Of a stretch of 64,000 nucleotides of DNA, positions 26,794-34,720 are shown in pieces (position 1 is the stretch's first letter; each line of letters begins with the position of its first letter). Origin of the DNA: Streptosporangium roseum DSM 43021 (GTDB lineage: Bacteria; Actinomycetota; Actinomycetes; Streptosporangiales; Streptosporangiaceae); the NCBI RefSeq assembly GCF_000024865.1, contig NC_013595.1, forward strand, positions 4,464,001 to 4,528,000, in the 5' to 3' direction. Both the position numbers and the translations under genes were made by a program. Below the pieces are notes generated by a model. The model made no database searches, was not told where the DNA came from, and saw only the letters and a list, made by a program, of their open reading frames with translations.

Positions 26794-27780
26794 CTACGCC
26801 TGCGGGCGCCCGTTGCGGGCCTGGCGCTGGCCGGCGGGGCGGGTGCCCACCAGGCCGCCGGAGCGCTCACGGGGACGCAGCCAGTCGCTGAAGTCCTCGC
26901 CGGTCACTTTCTGCAGCAGCGCCACGTCCTCGGCGAAGTAGCCGATCAGCTGCTCCCGCTGCTCCCAGGTCAGGGGCTGGCGGGAGCGGGCCCGCTGCTG
27001 CAGCCGCCGCTCCAGCGGGTCGGTCAGCGCCCCGCTCAGCCGCCCCGGCAGGAACCGGCCGACCGCCGCCCCGGTCCGCAGCGCCCGGGAGAGCAGCCGG
27101 TGGCCCCGCGTCGGCTCGGGATGGGCGGTCACGTTCTCGCGGGGGAGCTCGGTGAGGACGCCGGTCTCGACGCCGAGGAAGCGGCAGATCCGGTCCAGGG
27201 TGTCGGCGGGCCGGTCGACCAGGTCGCGGTAGCGGAAGACCAGCACCTGCTCGCGGGGGAACAGGGTGAACAGGTGCGCGAGCTGCTCGCCGTACCGGCC
27301 GAGCCCGCGGTAGTGCCAGAACGGCGCCCAGCCCGCCCTGATCCGCTGCTCCTCCTCCCCGCACGCCCGCACTATGTCGCCGACCGGCTCCAGCCCGGCC
27401 GACCACAGGTGGGTCCAGTTGGAGTGGGCCCGCTCCACCGGGTCGCGCAGCACCACGATCAGCCTGGCCGCGGGGACCGCGGCCCGGACGCGCCGCTGCG
27501 CGGCCAGGTCGTAGAGGTAGAACGGGGTGGACTCGCCGGTCAGGGTGCCCGGTGGCGCCGCGCCGAACAGGGCCTCGTAGTCCTCTCGCCGCCAGATGTG
27601 CTCGCGGTAGGTCTGGGCGTCGCCGGGCCCGCCCCTGGTCGGTGGCGGCCCGTCGGTGAGGAAGAACTTCGGTTCCTTCACCGGCGACAGGAAGAGCCCC
27701 GGGTGGCGGGCCAGCGCCGCGTGCAGCGCGGTCGTCCCGGCTTTCGGGGCACCGATCGTGAGGAAGTCCGGAAGGGGCAT
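26794..27780 (-). CDS. Sulfotransferase family protein
   Basis: A 328-residue PAPS-dependent sulfotransferase. The 5'-phosphosulfate loop is FLTIGAPKAGTTALHAAL (residues 6-23, with the catalytic-site Lys). The 3'-phosphate-binding element is RLIVVLRDPVERAHSNWTH (about 106-124) with the conserved Arg and Ser. GLGRYGEQLAHLFTLFPREQ and VFRYRDL are typical of the NodH/heparan-type branch. It would transfer sulfate to a hydroxyl or amine of a saccharide or small molecule. No PAPS synthesis genes are near. The start has AAGGG 8 nt upstream. The upstream region contains an element shared with the LanC-like gene, suggesting co-regulation and a possible joint product. Confidence 0.87.
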   Translation of the reverse strand: MPLPDFLTIGAPKAGTTALHAALARHPGLFLSPVKEPKFFLTDGPPPTRGGPGDAQTYREHIWRREDYEALFGAAPPGTLTGESTPFYLYDLAAQRRVRAAVPAARLIVVLRDPVERAHSNWTHLWSAGLEPVGDIVRACGEEEQRIRAGWAPFWHYRGLGRYGEQLAHLFTLFPREQVLVFRYRDLVDRPADTLDRICRFLGVETGVLTELPRENVTAHPEPTRGHRLLSRALRTGAAVGRFLPGRLSGALTDPLERRLQQRARSRQPLTWEQREQLIGYFAEDVALLQKVTGEDFSDWLRPRERSGGLVGTRPAGQRQARNGRPQA

Positions 27781-27785
27781 CGTTA

Positions 27786-27816
27786 TTACCCTTAATCCCT
27801 ACTGATATTATAGTAA
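27786..27816 (-). promoter_or_regulatory. Element shared with the LanC-like promoter, copy 2
   Basis: On the minus strand it begins TTACTATAATATC and ends GTAGGGATTAAGGGTAA. It contains a consensus TATAAT hexamer. Here it lies immediately upstream of the start codon, with its AAGGG serving as SD. Confidence 0.4.
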
Positions 27817-28148
27817 ATATAGCTCCCGTCGGGGTAAAAACAAGCGCCCGGCGAAGGTGATCGCCGGGCGTCGGGGGAAGTCGGGGCCGGGGAAGTCCGG
27901 TGGCCTCGCCCCGGTCCGCGGATATGAAGCCGGCCTCCCCGTCCCGTGCGGCGGATGTGCCCGCGCCGCCGCGGATCGTCGGTCCTACCTTTGGGGATTT
28001 TCCCGACAAAAGGTGCATTGAACCCGTCCGTCCGAATCCCCGGGACGGCTGGGCGCCCTCAAGGACGGCCGGGTGGTGACGCCCGCCGACCTCGCGGAAC
28101 GGAGACGGAACGGAGGCGGGCCGGGGCCCCGGGCCGTGTCCCGGAGGG
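27817..28148. other. Intergenic region upstream of the sulfotransferase gene
   Basis: No gene. It contains a 15-mer (CCTTTGGGGATTTTC, 27988-28002) identical to 2986-3000, and a TTTTTACCCC stretch on the minus strand just upstream of the shared element. Confidence 0.4.
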
Positions 28149-28949
28149 TCAGGACACCTGGGCCGGCGTGGCGGTCCAGGTGTCGCAGGCGGCGGGGGAG
28201 ACCGCGCGGTAGCCGCGGCCGAACCAGCGGAGCCGGTTGGCGCCGGTGCCGTGGGTGCGGTAGTCGCCGTCGTCGCCGCTGGCGCGGAGCGCGTCGGACA
28301 GCGCCTGCCAGTCCTGCTCGGTGCGTGACAGGGAGCCTCGCACGCTGCCCAGGAACACCCCCGACAGGCAGTCCGCCTGGAGTTCGTAGCGGCGGCCGAG
28401 CTCGGCCTGGCGGGCGGGGGCGCGGCCGGAGCGGACGCGGGCCTCGTAGTCGCCCCTGACGCCGGTGAGGCTCTGCAGGTGATGGCCGTATTCGTGGGCC
28501 GCCACCTTGAGGGGGTACAGGTCGGTCCGGCCCTCGATCCAGCCGCCGGTGAGCGGGAACACCAGGGTGGCCCGTTCCGTGCAGTAGAAGGCCGCCGCGT
28601 TGGCGGGCCAGGGCACCCCGCACACGCGCTGCGCGGGTTCCTCGTAGAAGCGGACCGCGGGCTTGCGGAACCTCAGCCCGGCGCGGGCGAAGCGGGCGGA
28701 CCACAGCCTGTCCATACATCTCATGGCCGCCGTCAGGTACTCGCGCGTCCGGGGCATGCCGCCGTCGATGATCGGCGGTTCCGGGCACGACGCGGCCGCC
28801 GGCTTGCCGACCCTCAGCAGCGGGCTCCCGGGCGGGGCGGCCTGTGCGACCCCGGACGGCAGGAGGGCGAGGCACACGGTCACCAGGAGGGCCGGTCGGG
28901 TGAGAGCGGCGGGACGCAGGGGGCCGGCGCCGGGCGGGAGGAAGCGCAT
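28149..28949 (-). CDS. Secreted neutral zinc metallopeptidase (YpfJ type)
   Basis: A 266-residue exported protein with a long signal peptide (ALTRPALLVTVCLALLPSGVAQAAPP, cleavage near residue 38). The mature part has NAAAFYCTERATLVFPL and the zinc-binding helix VAAHEYGHHLQSL (about 151-163; HExxH variant HEYGHH), followed by RRYELQADCLSGVFLGS, the third-ligand region of the neutral zinc metallopeptidase family (YpfJ-like). Two or more Cys pairs suggest disulfides outside the cell. The family is widespread in actinomycetes and its substrate is not known. It is divergent from the ABC-importer operon; the shared 204-bp gap contains the GntR-type operator, which could also affect this gene. Confidence 0.87.
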   Translation of the reverse strand: MRFLPPGAGPLRPAALTRPALLVTVCLALLPSGVAQAAPPGSPLLRVGKPAAASCPEPPIIDGGMPRTREYLTAAMRCMDRLWSARFARAGLRFRKPAVRFYEEPAQRVCGVPWPANAAAFYCTERATLVFPLTGGWIEGRTDLYPLKVAAHEYGHHLQSLTGVRGDYEARVRSGRAPARQAELGRRYELQADCLSGVFLGSVRGSLSRTEQDWQALSDALRASGDDGDYRTHGTGANRLRWFGRGYRAVSPAACDTWTATPAQVS

Positions 28950-29062
28950 GATCGGACAGCTTAGGACTCCCGGGGCGTCCCGCGGGTGCCCGGCGGCGCA
29001 GGGCGCGGCCCGGACCCGGGAACGCGTGACGACGGCCGGCCGTACGCGAGTTCCTAAGTCCT

Positions 29063-29077
29063 AATGTCACGACAAAT
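29063..29077. promoter_or_regulatory. GntR-type operator of the ABC-importer operon
   Basis: AATGTCACGACAAAT differs in one base from the site in the gntR promoter (24114-24128). The palindromic core TGTCACGACA (29065-29074) ends 5 bp before the -35 box. Confidence 0.7.
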
Positions 29078-29079
29078 CA

Positions 29080-29109
29080 TTGACAGCCCGGTGATGCGGT
29101 GGTTACAAA
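29080..29109 (+). promoter_or_regulatory. Promoter of the sugar ABC-importer operon
   Basis: Consensus -35 TTGACA (29080-29085) and -10 TACAAA (29104-29109) with 18-bp spacing. The binding-protein start codon is 45 bp downstream. The adjacent upstream operator implies repression by the GntR regulator. Confidence 0.65.
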
Positions 29110-29153
29110 CCAGGGGCGGGGGGATCCGGCGAGACGACGCACGGAGGTTACCG

Positions 29154-30137
29154 ATGAAGTGGACAGCAGGGCTGGCCGTCGTGGCCGCGCTGGGGTTCTC
29201 CGCCCTGACCGGCTGTTCGAGCGGTCCGGCCGGGCAGGACGGCGGGCCTCCGGCGGCGGCCCCGCCCCCGGCGGCCAAGGCGGCCACCTTCGCCGTCATC
29301 ACCCACGCGGGTTCGGGAGACGCCTTCTGGGACGTGGTCAAGAACGGCGCCGAGGCCGCGGCCAGGCGGTACGGCGTCACGGTGAACTACCAGGGCGACG
29401 GCGACCCGGCGCGGCAGTCGCAGCTCATCGACCAGGCCGTGAGCCAGAAGGTCGACGGCCTCGTGGTCTCCATGGCCAACCCGGACGCGCTGAAGGAGGC
29501 CGTGGGCAAGGCAGTGGCCGCCAGGATCCCGGTGATCACCATCAACTCCGGCGGGGACAGGTCCCGGGAGTTCGGCGCGATCACCCATGTCGGCCAGTCC
29601 GAGGACGTGGCCGGGCGCGGCGCGGGGGAGAAACTCAGGGCCGAGGGGGTCACCAAGCTGCTCTGCGTGATCCACGAGGCCGGGAACGTGGGCCTCGACC
29701 AGCGCTGCAAGGGCGCCACCGAAGGCCTGGGCGGCACGGTGGAGAGGCTCCAGGTGGACGTGGGCAACCTCGCCGACGCCACCTCCAAGATCAAGGCCAG
29801 GCTCCAGTCGGACACCTCCGTCAACGGCGTGCTCACCCTGAACCCCGCCGTGGCCGTCGCCGCCCGTGACGCGATCGCCGACGGCGGCTCCAAGGCCCGG
29901 CTCGCCACCTTCGACCTGTCGGCCGACGTGGTCGCCGCCGTCAAGGACGGCGAGATCCTGTTCGCGGTCGACCAGCAGCAGTACCTCCAGGGCTGGCTGC
30001 CGATCACCTTCCTGACGCTCTACCGCGACAACCTCAACACCGTCGGCGGCGGCCTGCCGGTCAACACCGGCCCCGGCTTCGTCACCAAGGACAACGCCGG
30101 GCAGGTGGCCGACCTGGCCCAGAGCGGCACCCGGTGA
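29154..30137 (+). CDS. Sugar ABC transporter substrate-binding lipoprotein
   Basis: A 327-residue periplasmic-binding-protein type 1 (ribose/LacI-like fold) lipoprotein. The signal sequence ends in the lipobox LTGC (Cys at about residue 20), followed by a Gly/Pro/Ala linker. The mature domain has AVITHAGSGDAFWDVVKNGA, DQAVSQKVDGLVVSMANPDA, IPVITINSGGD and the hinge segment ATFDLSADVVAAVKDGEILF. It binds a sugar or polyol outside the cell; the exact ligand cannot be read. The ATG at 29154 has CGGAGG 7 nt upstream, so the ORF extension to 29064 (across the operator) is rejected. Its stop overlaps the permease start. Confidence 0.92.
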   Translation: MKWTAGLAVVAALGFSALTGCSSGPAGQDGGPPAAAPPPAAKAATFAVITHAGSGDAFWDVVKNGAEAAARRYGVTVNYQGDGDPARQSQLIDQAVSQKVDGLVVSMANPDALKEAVGKAVAARIPVITINSGGDRSREFGAITHVGQSEDVAGRGAGEKLRAEGVTKLLCVIHEAGNVGLDQRCKGATEGLGGTVERLQVDVGNLADATSKIKARLQSDTSVNGVLTLNPAVAVAARDAIADGGSKARLATFDLSADVVAAVKDGEILFAVDQQQYLQGWLPITFLTLYRDNLNTVGGGLPVNTGPGFVTKDNAGQVADLAQSGTR

Positions 30138-31162
30138 CGGTGGCCGACGAGCGGCTCGCGCGGACGGGGGCGGCCCGGCGGCTCCTGGTCCGGCCGGAGC
30201 TCGGCGCGGTGGTCGGCGCGGTCGCGGTCTTCGCGTTCTTCGCGAGCCAGTCGGCCACGTTCCGCTCGATCGAGGGCGTGGCCAACTGGCTCGACCCGGC
30301 CTCCACCCTCGGCATCATGGCGGTGGCGATCGCGCTGCTGATGATCGGCGGTGAGTTCGACCTGTCGGCCGGGGTGCTCACCGGCACCACCGGCCTGATC
30401 ATGGTCATCCTCGCGACCCGGTACGGCTTCCCGGTCTGGACGGCGATGCTCGTCGCCCTCGCGGCGGCCCTGCTGGTCGGCTTCCTGAACGGGCTGATCG
30501 TGGTCCGCACCAGGCTGCCGAGCTTCATCGTCACGCTCGGCACGTTCCTGATGCTGCAGGGCGTCAACCTGGGCGTCACCAAGGCCCTGACCGGGACCGT
30601 CCAGGTCGGCGGGCTGCGCGGGGCCGAGGGGTACGAGAGCGCGCGGGCCGTGCTGGCCGGGACCGTCTCGGCCGGCGGGACCGACTTCCGGGTGGCCATT
30701 CTCTGGTGGCTGGGCGTCACCGCGCTGGCGACCTGGGTGCTCATGCGGACCAGGGCCGGAAACCGGATCTTCGCGGTGGGCGGCGACGCCCAGGCCGCCC
30801 GCGCCGCCGGAGTGCCCGCCGAACGGACGAAGATCGCACTGTTCATGACGACGGCGGTGGCCGCCTGGCTGGTCGGCTCCATCCTGGCGCTCCGCTTCAC
30901 CTCGGTGCAGGCCAACTCGGGCATCGGGCAGGAGTTCGTCTACATCATCGCGGCGGTGATCGGCGGCTGCCTGCTGACCGGCGGGTACGGCTCCGCGATC
31001 GGTGCCGCGATCGGTGCCGTGATCTTCGGCATGGCGGACAAGGGCATCGTGTTCGCCGGCTGGGACGCCGACTGGTTCACGTTCTTCCTCGGCGCCATGC
31101 TGCTGCTGGCGACCCTCGCCAACCGATTGGTGCGCCGCTACGCGGAGGAGGTGAGGCGTTGA
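30134..31162 (+). CDS. Sugar ABC transporter permease (RbsC-like)
   Basis: A 342-residue inner-membrane permease with about ten hydrophobic segments. The family signature of the branched-chain/ribose type is visible: MAVAIALLMIGGEFDLSAGV (about 57-76), FLNGLIVVRTRLPSFIVTLG and GGCLLTGGYGSAIGAAIGAV near the C-terminus. It forms the translocation pore with the ATPase encoded next. The GTG at 30134 overlaps the stop of the binding protein (GTGA), and its own stop overlaps the ATPase start, so the three proteins are made together. No second permease gene is present, so a homodimer is expected. Confidence 0.93.
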   Translation: MTVADERLARTGAARRLLVRPELGAVVGAVAVFAFFASQSATFRSIEGVANWLDPASTLGIMAVAIALLMIGGEFDLSAGVLTGTTGLIMVILATRYGFPVWTAMLVALAAALLVGFLNGLIVVRTRLPSFIVTLGTFLMLQGVNLGVTKALTGTVQVGGLRGAEGYESARAVLAGTVSAGGTDFRVAILWWLGVTALATWVLMRTRAGNRIFAVGGDAQAARAAGVPAERTKIALFMTTAVAAWLVGSILALRFTSVQANSGIGQEFVYIIAAVIGGCLLTGGYGSAIGAAIGAVIFGMADKGIVFAGWDADWFTFFLGAMLLLATLANRLVRRYAEEVRR

Positions 31163-32064
31163 CCGGAACCGACGGCGTCCCCGCGGACGCCGCCCGTGGA
31201 CGGCCCTCGCCCGGAGGGCCGGGGCCGGAGGTCGCGGAGCCGCCCCCAGGCGCGGGGGCGGCACGGGCGGCGGAGGCCGCTCCCCCTCTGCTGGAGGTCC
31301 GTGCCGTGGGCAAGACGTTCGGGGGTGTGATCGCCCTGCGGGACGTCTCCACGCGGGTGTGCGAGGGGGAGGTGACCTGCGTCCTCGGCGACAACGGCGC
31401 CGGCAAGTCCACGCTGATCAAGATCCTGTCGGGCATGCACGCGCCCGACTCGGGGGAGTATCTGCTCGACGGCGCGCCCGCCGCCTTCACCAGCCCCCGC
31501 GACGCCATGGACCGGGGCATAGCGACGGTCTACCAGGATCTGGCGATGATCCCGCTGATGTCGGTCTGGCGGAACTTCTTCCTCGGCTCCGAGCCCGTGC
31601 TCGGCCGGGGGCCGTTCCGCCGCTTCGACGTGGCCGGGGCCAGGCGCGTGGTCCGCGAGGAGCTGCGCTCCATGGGCATCGACATCCGTGACGTCGACCA
31701 GCCGATGGGCACCCTGTCCGGCGGCGAGCGCCAGTCGGTGGCCATCGCCCGCGCCGTCCACTTCGGCGCCCGCGTGCTCATCCTGGACGAGCCGACCTCC
31801 GCCCTGGGCGTCAAACAGGCCGGGGTGGTGCTCCGCTACATCGCCCAGGCCCGCGACCGGGGGCTGGGGGTCGTCTTCATCACCCACAACCCCCACCACG
31901 CCTACCCGATCGGCGACCGGTTCCTGCTGCTCAACCGGGGCACCAGCCTCGGCGAGTACGGCAAGGCCGGCATCACCCGCGAGGAGCTGACCTCCCTGAT
32001 GGCGGGCGGAGCCGAGCTGGAGAGGCTCGCCCACGAGCTGGACCGGGGCGAGCCGCCGGGCTGA
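31159..32064 (+). CDS. Sugar ABC transporter ATP-binding protein
   Basis: A 301-residue single-domain ATPase (FrcA-like rather than the usual double RbsA). Walker A GDNGAGKSTLIKIL (about 81-94), Q-loop region YQDLAMIPLMSV, signature LSGGERQSVAIARA and Walker B VLILDEPTSALG are complete, with the switch His in FITHNPHHAY. An unusually long Pro/Ala/Gly-rich N-terminal extension (about 45 residues) precedes the domain. The TTG at 31159 is chosen because it overlaps the permease stop and has GAGGAGGTGAG upstream. It energises import of the sugar bound by the lipoprotein and closes the operon. Confidence 0.92.
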   Translation: MTGTDGVPADAARGRPSPGGPGPEVAEPPPGAGAARAAEAAPPLLEVRAVGKTFGGVIALRDVSTRVCEGEVTCVLGDNGAGKSTLIKILSGMHAPDSGEYLLDGAPAAFTSPRDAMDRGIATVYQDLAMIPLMSVWRNFFLGSEPVLGRGPFRRFDVAGARRVVREELRSMGIDIRDVDQPMGTLSGGERQSVAIARAVHFGARVLILDEPTSALGVKQAGVVLRYIAQARDRGLGVVFITHNPHHAYPIGDRFLLLNRGTSLGEYGKAGITREELTSLMAGGAELERLAHELDRGEPPG

Positions 32065-32079
32065 GCGCGGGGCCGGAGG

Positions 32080-32811
32080 TCATCGGGGAAACAGCTCGAA
32101 GGTGACCGCGGGCCGGCCGCCGAAGCGGGCGCCCGCTTCGACGGCGGCCTGCTCCGCGAAGGCACGGCAGTAGCTCTCGGGGTCCTCGTCGGTGAGCGCC
32201 GCGATGTAGGTCCGGTGCTCCAGGAGGGAGCGCACCGCCCGGTCCAGCGCGCCGGTGACGTCCACCGCGTGGGTCGGCAGGGGGGAGGCGGCGACGGCCA
32301 CCCACCGCACGCCGTCCCAGGGGAGGAGCCCGTCGTCGGCGAGCTCGGGGAAGATCCACCGGTTCCCCGCGTCGGCTGCGGCGTCCAGCGCGGCCCGGCC
32401 CACCGCCCGGTGGTCGGAGGTGTTCCAGGTGGTGTCGCCCCAGGTGTCGTGGTGGTTCATGGTCACCACCAGCTCCGGCCGGTGGCGCCGGATGGCCCCG
32501 GCCAGGTCCCTGCGGAGGGCCGGGCCGTACTCGATCACCCCGTCCCGATGGTCGAGGAACTCCACCGTCGTCACCCCCACCACCGCGGCGCCGGCCCGCT
32601 GCTCCTGCTCGCGCAGGGGCGCGGCCTCGACCGGTTCCAGGGAGTCGATCCCGGCCTCGCCCCGCGTTACCAGCAGGTAGGAGACCTCCTTGCCCTCGTC
32701 GCCCCAGGCGGCGACCGCCGCCGCGGCGCCGTACTCCAGATCGTCGGGATGGGCCACGATCGCCAGGGCCCGCTGCCAGTCAGTGGGCATCGCCTGGAGC
32801 TGCTCGGACAT
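32080..32811 (-). CDS. PIG-L family deacetylase (LmbE-like)
   Basis: A 243-residue zinc-dependent N-deacetylase of the LmbE/PIG-L family, which includes MshB and Mca of mycothiol metabolism and sugar N-deacetylases. The zinc motif AHPDDLEYGAAAAVAAW (residues 20-36) and the second site TMNHHDTWGDTTWNTSDHRAVG (quoted in part: NTSDHRAVG; about 117-138) are intact. LLVTRGEAG and VEFLDHRDG are also typical. AGGAGG precedes the ATG at 32811. It faces the ABC operon (convergent, 15 bp) and is divergent from the NTF2-like gene. Beside a sugar importer, a role in amino-sugar deacetylation is reasonable; mycothiol S-conjugate amidase activity is an alternative. Confidence 0.9.
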   Translation of the reverse strand: MSEQLQAMPTDWQRALAIVAHPDDLEYGAAAAVAAWGDEGKEVSYLLVTRGEAGIDSLEPVEAAPLREQEQRAGAAVVGVTTVEFLDHRDGVIEYGPALRRDLAGAIRRHRPELVVTMNHHDTWGDTTWNTSDHRAVGRAALDAAADAGNRWIFPELADDGLLPWDGVRWVAVAASPLPTHAVDVTGALDRAVRSLLEHRTYIAALTDEDPESYCRAFAEQAAVEAGARFGGRPAVTFELFPR

Positions 32812-32909
32812 ACGGCCTCCTAGTATCGATCTACTTTGTAAAGGACATGGACCGGTTCGGCATACCCATAACGTGAGAAGACAACCACTCTGCAAGGGAG
32901 ACGTGAAAA

Positions 32910-33278
32910 GTGGCACGCGAAGCCGTCTGGGCGGTCATCACCGCGATGTACGACGCGTACCGGCGCGGTGACCGGGCCGGGATCGACCGGCTGCTGCACC
33001 CCGAGGCGACGATCTGGGACTCGGTGGACCCCGTCCTGATCACCAGCACGGCGCAGCTGGACAAGGTCCGCGACGCCCGGCCCGCCGACGGCCCGCGGGA
33101 GACCGGGGTGGCCGCCGGCGACGAGGTCGTCGACGTCTGGGGGGAGACGGCGCTGGCCCGCTACCTGCTCCGGGTGGACTTCGCCGAAGGGGAGCCGGAG
33201 ATCGTGCGGACCACCGCGGTGCTGCGGCTGGTCGAGGGGGAGTGGCTCATCGTGCACATCCATGAGAACACGATCTGA
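32910..33278 (+). CDS. NTF2/SnoaL-like protein
   Basis: A 122-residue cone-shaped NTF2-fold protein: helix AVWAVITAMYDAYRRGDRAG, the LLHPEATIWDS turn (residues 27-37) and alternating strands ending in RLVEGEWLIVHIHENTI. This is the arrangement of the SnoaL/DUF4440 group. These proteins bind small ligands or catalyse isomerase/hydrolase steps, and no catalytic set can be assigned. The GTG at 32910 has GGGAGACG upstream at the long end of the usual spacing. It is divergent from the PIG-L gene, with 98 bp between starts. Confidence 0.78.
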   Translation: MAREAVWAVITAMYDAYRRGDRAGIDRLLHPEATIWDSVDPVLITSTAQLDKVRDARPADGPRETGVAAGDEVVDVWGETALARYLLRVDFAEGEPEIVRTTAVLRLVEGEWLIVHIHENTI

Positions 33279-33412
33279 CCTGCGGATATCCTGAGAGGAC
33301 AGGGCCGGGTGCACGCCCGGTGCGGAGCCGGGCGGGCGGAGTGCACAGTTCCTCCGGAGGGGGCGGGATCTATGGTGCGGCAAGACTTCGCGCCCCCCTC
33401 CCGAGGAGCTCC

Positions 33413-34720
33413 ATGACCGCCACCGAAACCAGGACGCTGCCCATCGGCGACGCGTTCGACCGGATGCCGTTCACCCGCAGGCACGTTCTGATCGCGCTGG
33501 CGCTGTTCGTCGCGTTCGTCATCGAGTCCTGGGAGCAGCTCGCCCTCATCTACGTGTCCGCGGACCTCGGCACGGCCTTCGGCCTCGACGAGGGCGGGAT
33601 CGGGCTGGTGCTGTCGGCCGTCGCGTTCGGCATGATCCCCGGCGCGCTGATCTGGGGGCCGGTCGCCGACCGGATCGGCCGCCGGCCCGCCTGCGTCTGG
33701 TCCCTGGCCGCCTACGGGGTGATCGCGCTGGCCTCGGCGTTCGCGCCGAACGTCGAGACCCTCGTGGCGCTGCGAGTGGCCTCCGGGCTCGCGCTGGCGG
33801 GCGTCTACACCGTCACCTTCCCCTACTTCCTGGAGCTGCTGCCCACCAGGAGCAGGGGCAGGGCGGCGGTCTACCTGTCGATCGGCTGGCCGATCGGCAT
33901 GCTGGCCGCCATCGGCGCCTCGGTCTGGCTGGGCGACCTCGGCTGGCACGTGGTCGTCATCGCCAGCGCGGTGGCGGGCCTGTGGGCGTTCGCGATCAGG
34001 GCCTGGGTGCCCGAGTCGCCCTACTGGCTGGCCGCGAGGGGCCGCCAGGACGAGGCCCGGGCGGTGCTGCGCCGGCTGGGCAGCCCCGACGCCGACGCGG
34101 TCTTCACGGTCGCCACCGAGCGCGCCGGTCACCCGCTGGACCTGCTGCGCGGCAGGCTCCGCAGGATCACGGTGCTGATGCTGCTGCTGAACTTCGCCTT
34201 CAACTGGGGCTACTGGGGCCTGCAGACCTGGCTGCCCACGCTGCTGCAGGAGAAGGGGCTGAGCATGGACGCGAGCCTCGGCTTCGCGGCGCTCAGCGCC
34301 CTCATGATGATCCCGGGCTACGTCAGCGCGTCGCTGCTCACCGGCCGTTTCGGCCGCAAGAAGGTCTTCCTGGTCTACGTGGTGGCCGCGGCCCTCGGCG
34401 GGCTGGGCTTCGCCACCGCGTCCACGATGACCGGCCTCTACGTGGGCAACTTCGTCCTGTCGTTCTTCAGCCTGGGCGCCTGGGGCGTGTGGAACACCTG
34501 GAACGGCGAGTTCTACCCGACCGCGCTGCGCGGCACCGGCTACTCCTGGGCGACCGCCTCCCAGCTCGTGGCCACCACCGTCGCCCCGTCGGCGGTGGGG
34601 ATGCTGCTCGCCCACGCCACCGGCTTCACCGCGACCATGCTGGTGATCAACGCGTTCATGGTGGTGACGGCGCTGCTGGCCGTACCGCTGCCGGAGACCG
34701 AGGGGCGCGGCCTGGAATGA
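33413..34720 (+). CDS. MFS transporter
   Basis: A 435-residue 12-helix major facilitator. Between helices 2 and 3 it has GPVADRIGRRPACVW (the conserved G-x-x-x-D-R-x-G-R-R loop), the repeated loop GRFGRKKVF in the second half, PESPYWLAARGRQDEA after helix 6 and YPTALRGTGYSWAT, features of the metabolite:H+ symporter/sugar-porter-like branch. It lies first in a four-gene operon with the HyuA-like and DUF917 genes and a PucR regulator, so it probably imports the compound they process (for example a cyclic amide or purine/pyrimidine breakdown product; inference). GAGGAG before the ATG at 33413 fixes the start. The stop overlaps the next start (ATGA). Confidence 0.88.
   Translation: MTATETRTLPIGDAFDRMPFTRRHVLIALALFVAFVIESWEQLALIYVSADLGTAFGLDEGGIGLVLSAVAFGMIPGALIWGPVADRIGRRPACVWSLAAYGVIALASAFAPNVETLVALRVASGLALAGVYTVTFPYFLELLPTRSRGRAAVYLSIGWPIGMLAAIGASVWLGDLGWHVVVIASAVAGLWAFAIRAWVPESPYWLAARGRQDEARAVLRRLGSPDADAVFTVATERAGHPLDLLRGRLRRITVLMLLLNFAFNWGYWGLQTWLPTLLQEKGLSMDASLGFAALSALMMIPGYVSASLLTGRFGRKKVFLVYVVAAALGGLGFATASTMTGLYVGNFVLSFFSLGAWGVWNTWNGEFYPTALRGTGYSWATASQLVATTVAPSAVGMLLAHATGFTATMLVINAFMVVTALLAVPLPETEGRGLE

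Noticed and set aside
24200..28000. Lanthipeptide biosynthetic gene cluster
   Set aside because: Only a LanC-like protein is present. There is no dehydratase, precursor peptide, protease or dedicated exporter within the window.
33279..33412. Riboswitch-like text (CCTGAGAGGACAGGG and a CCGGG/CCCGG hairpin) before the MFS gene
   Set aside because: The short CTGAGA match lacks the rest of the TPP core and the glycine-type GCCGAAGG/GCAA motif is absent.
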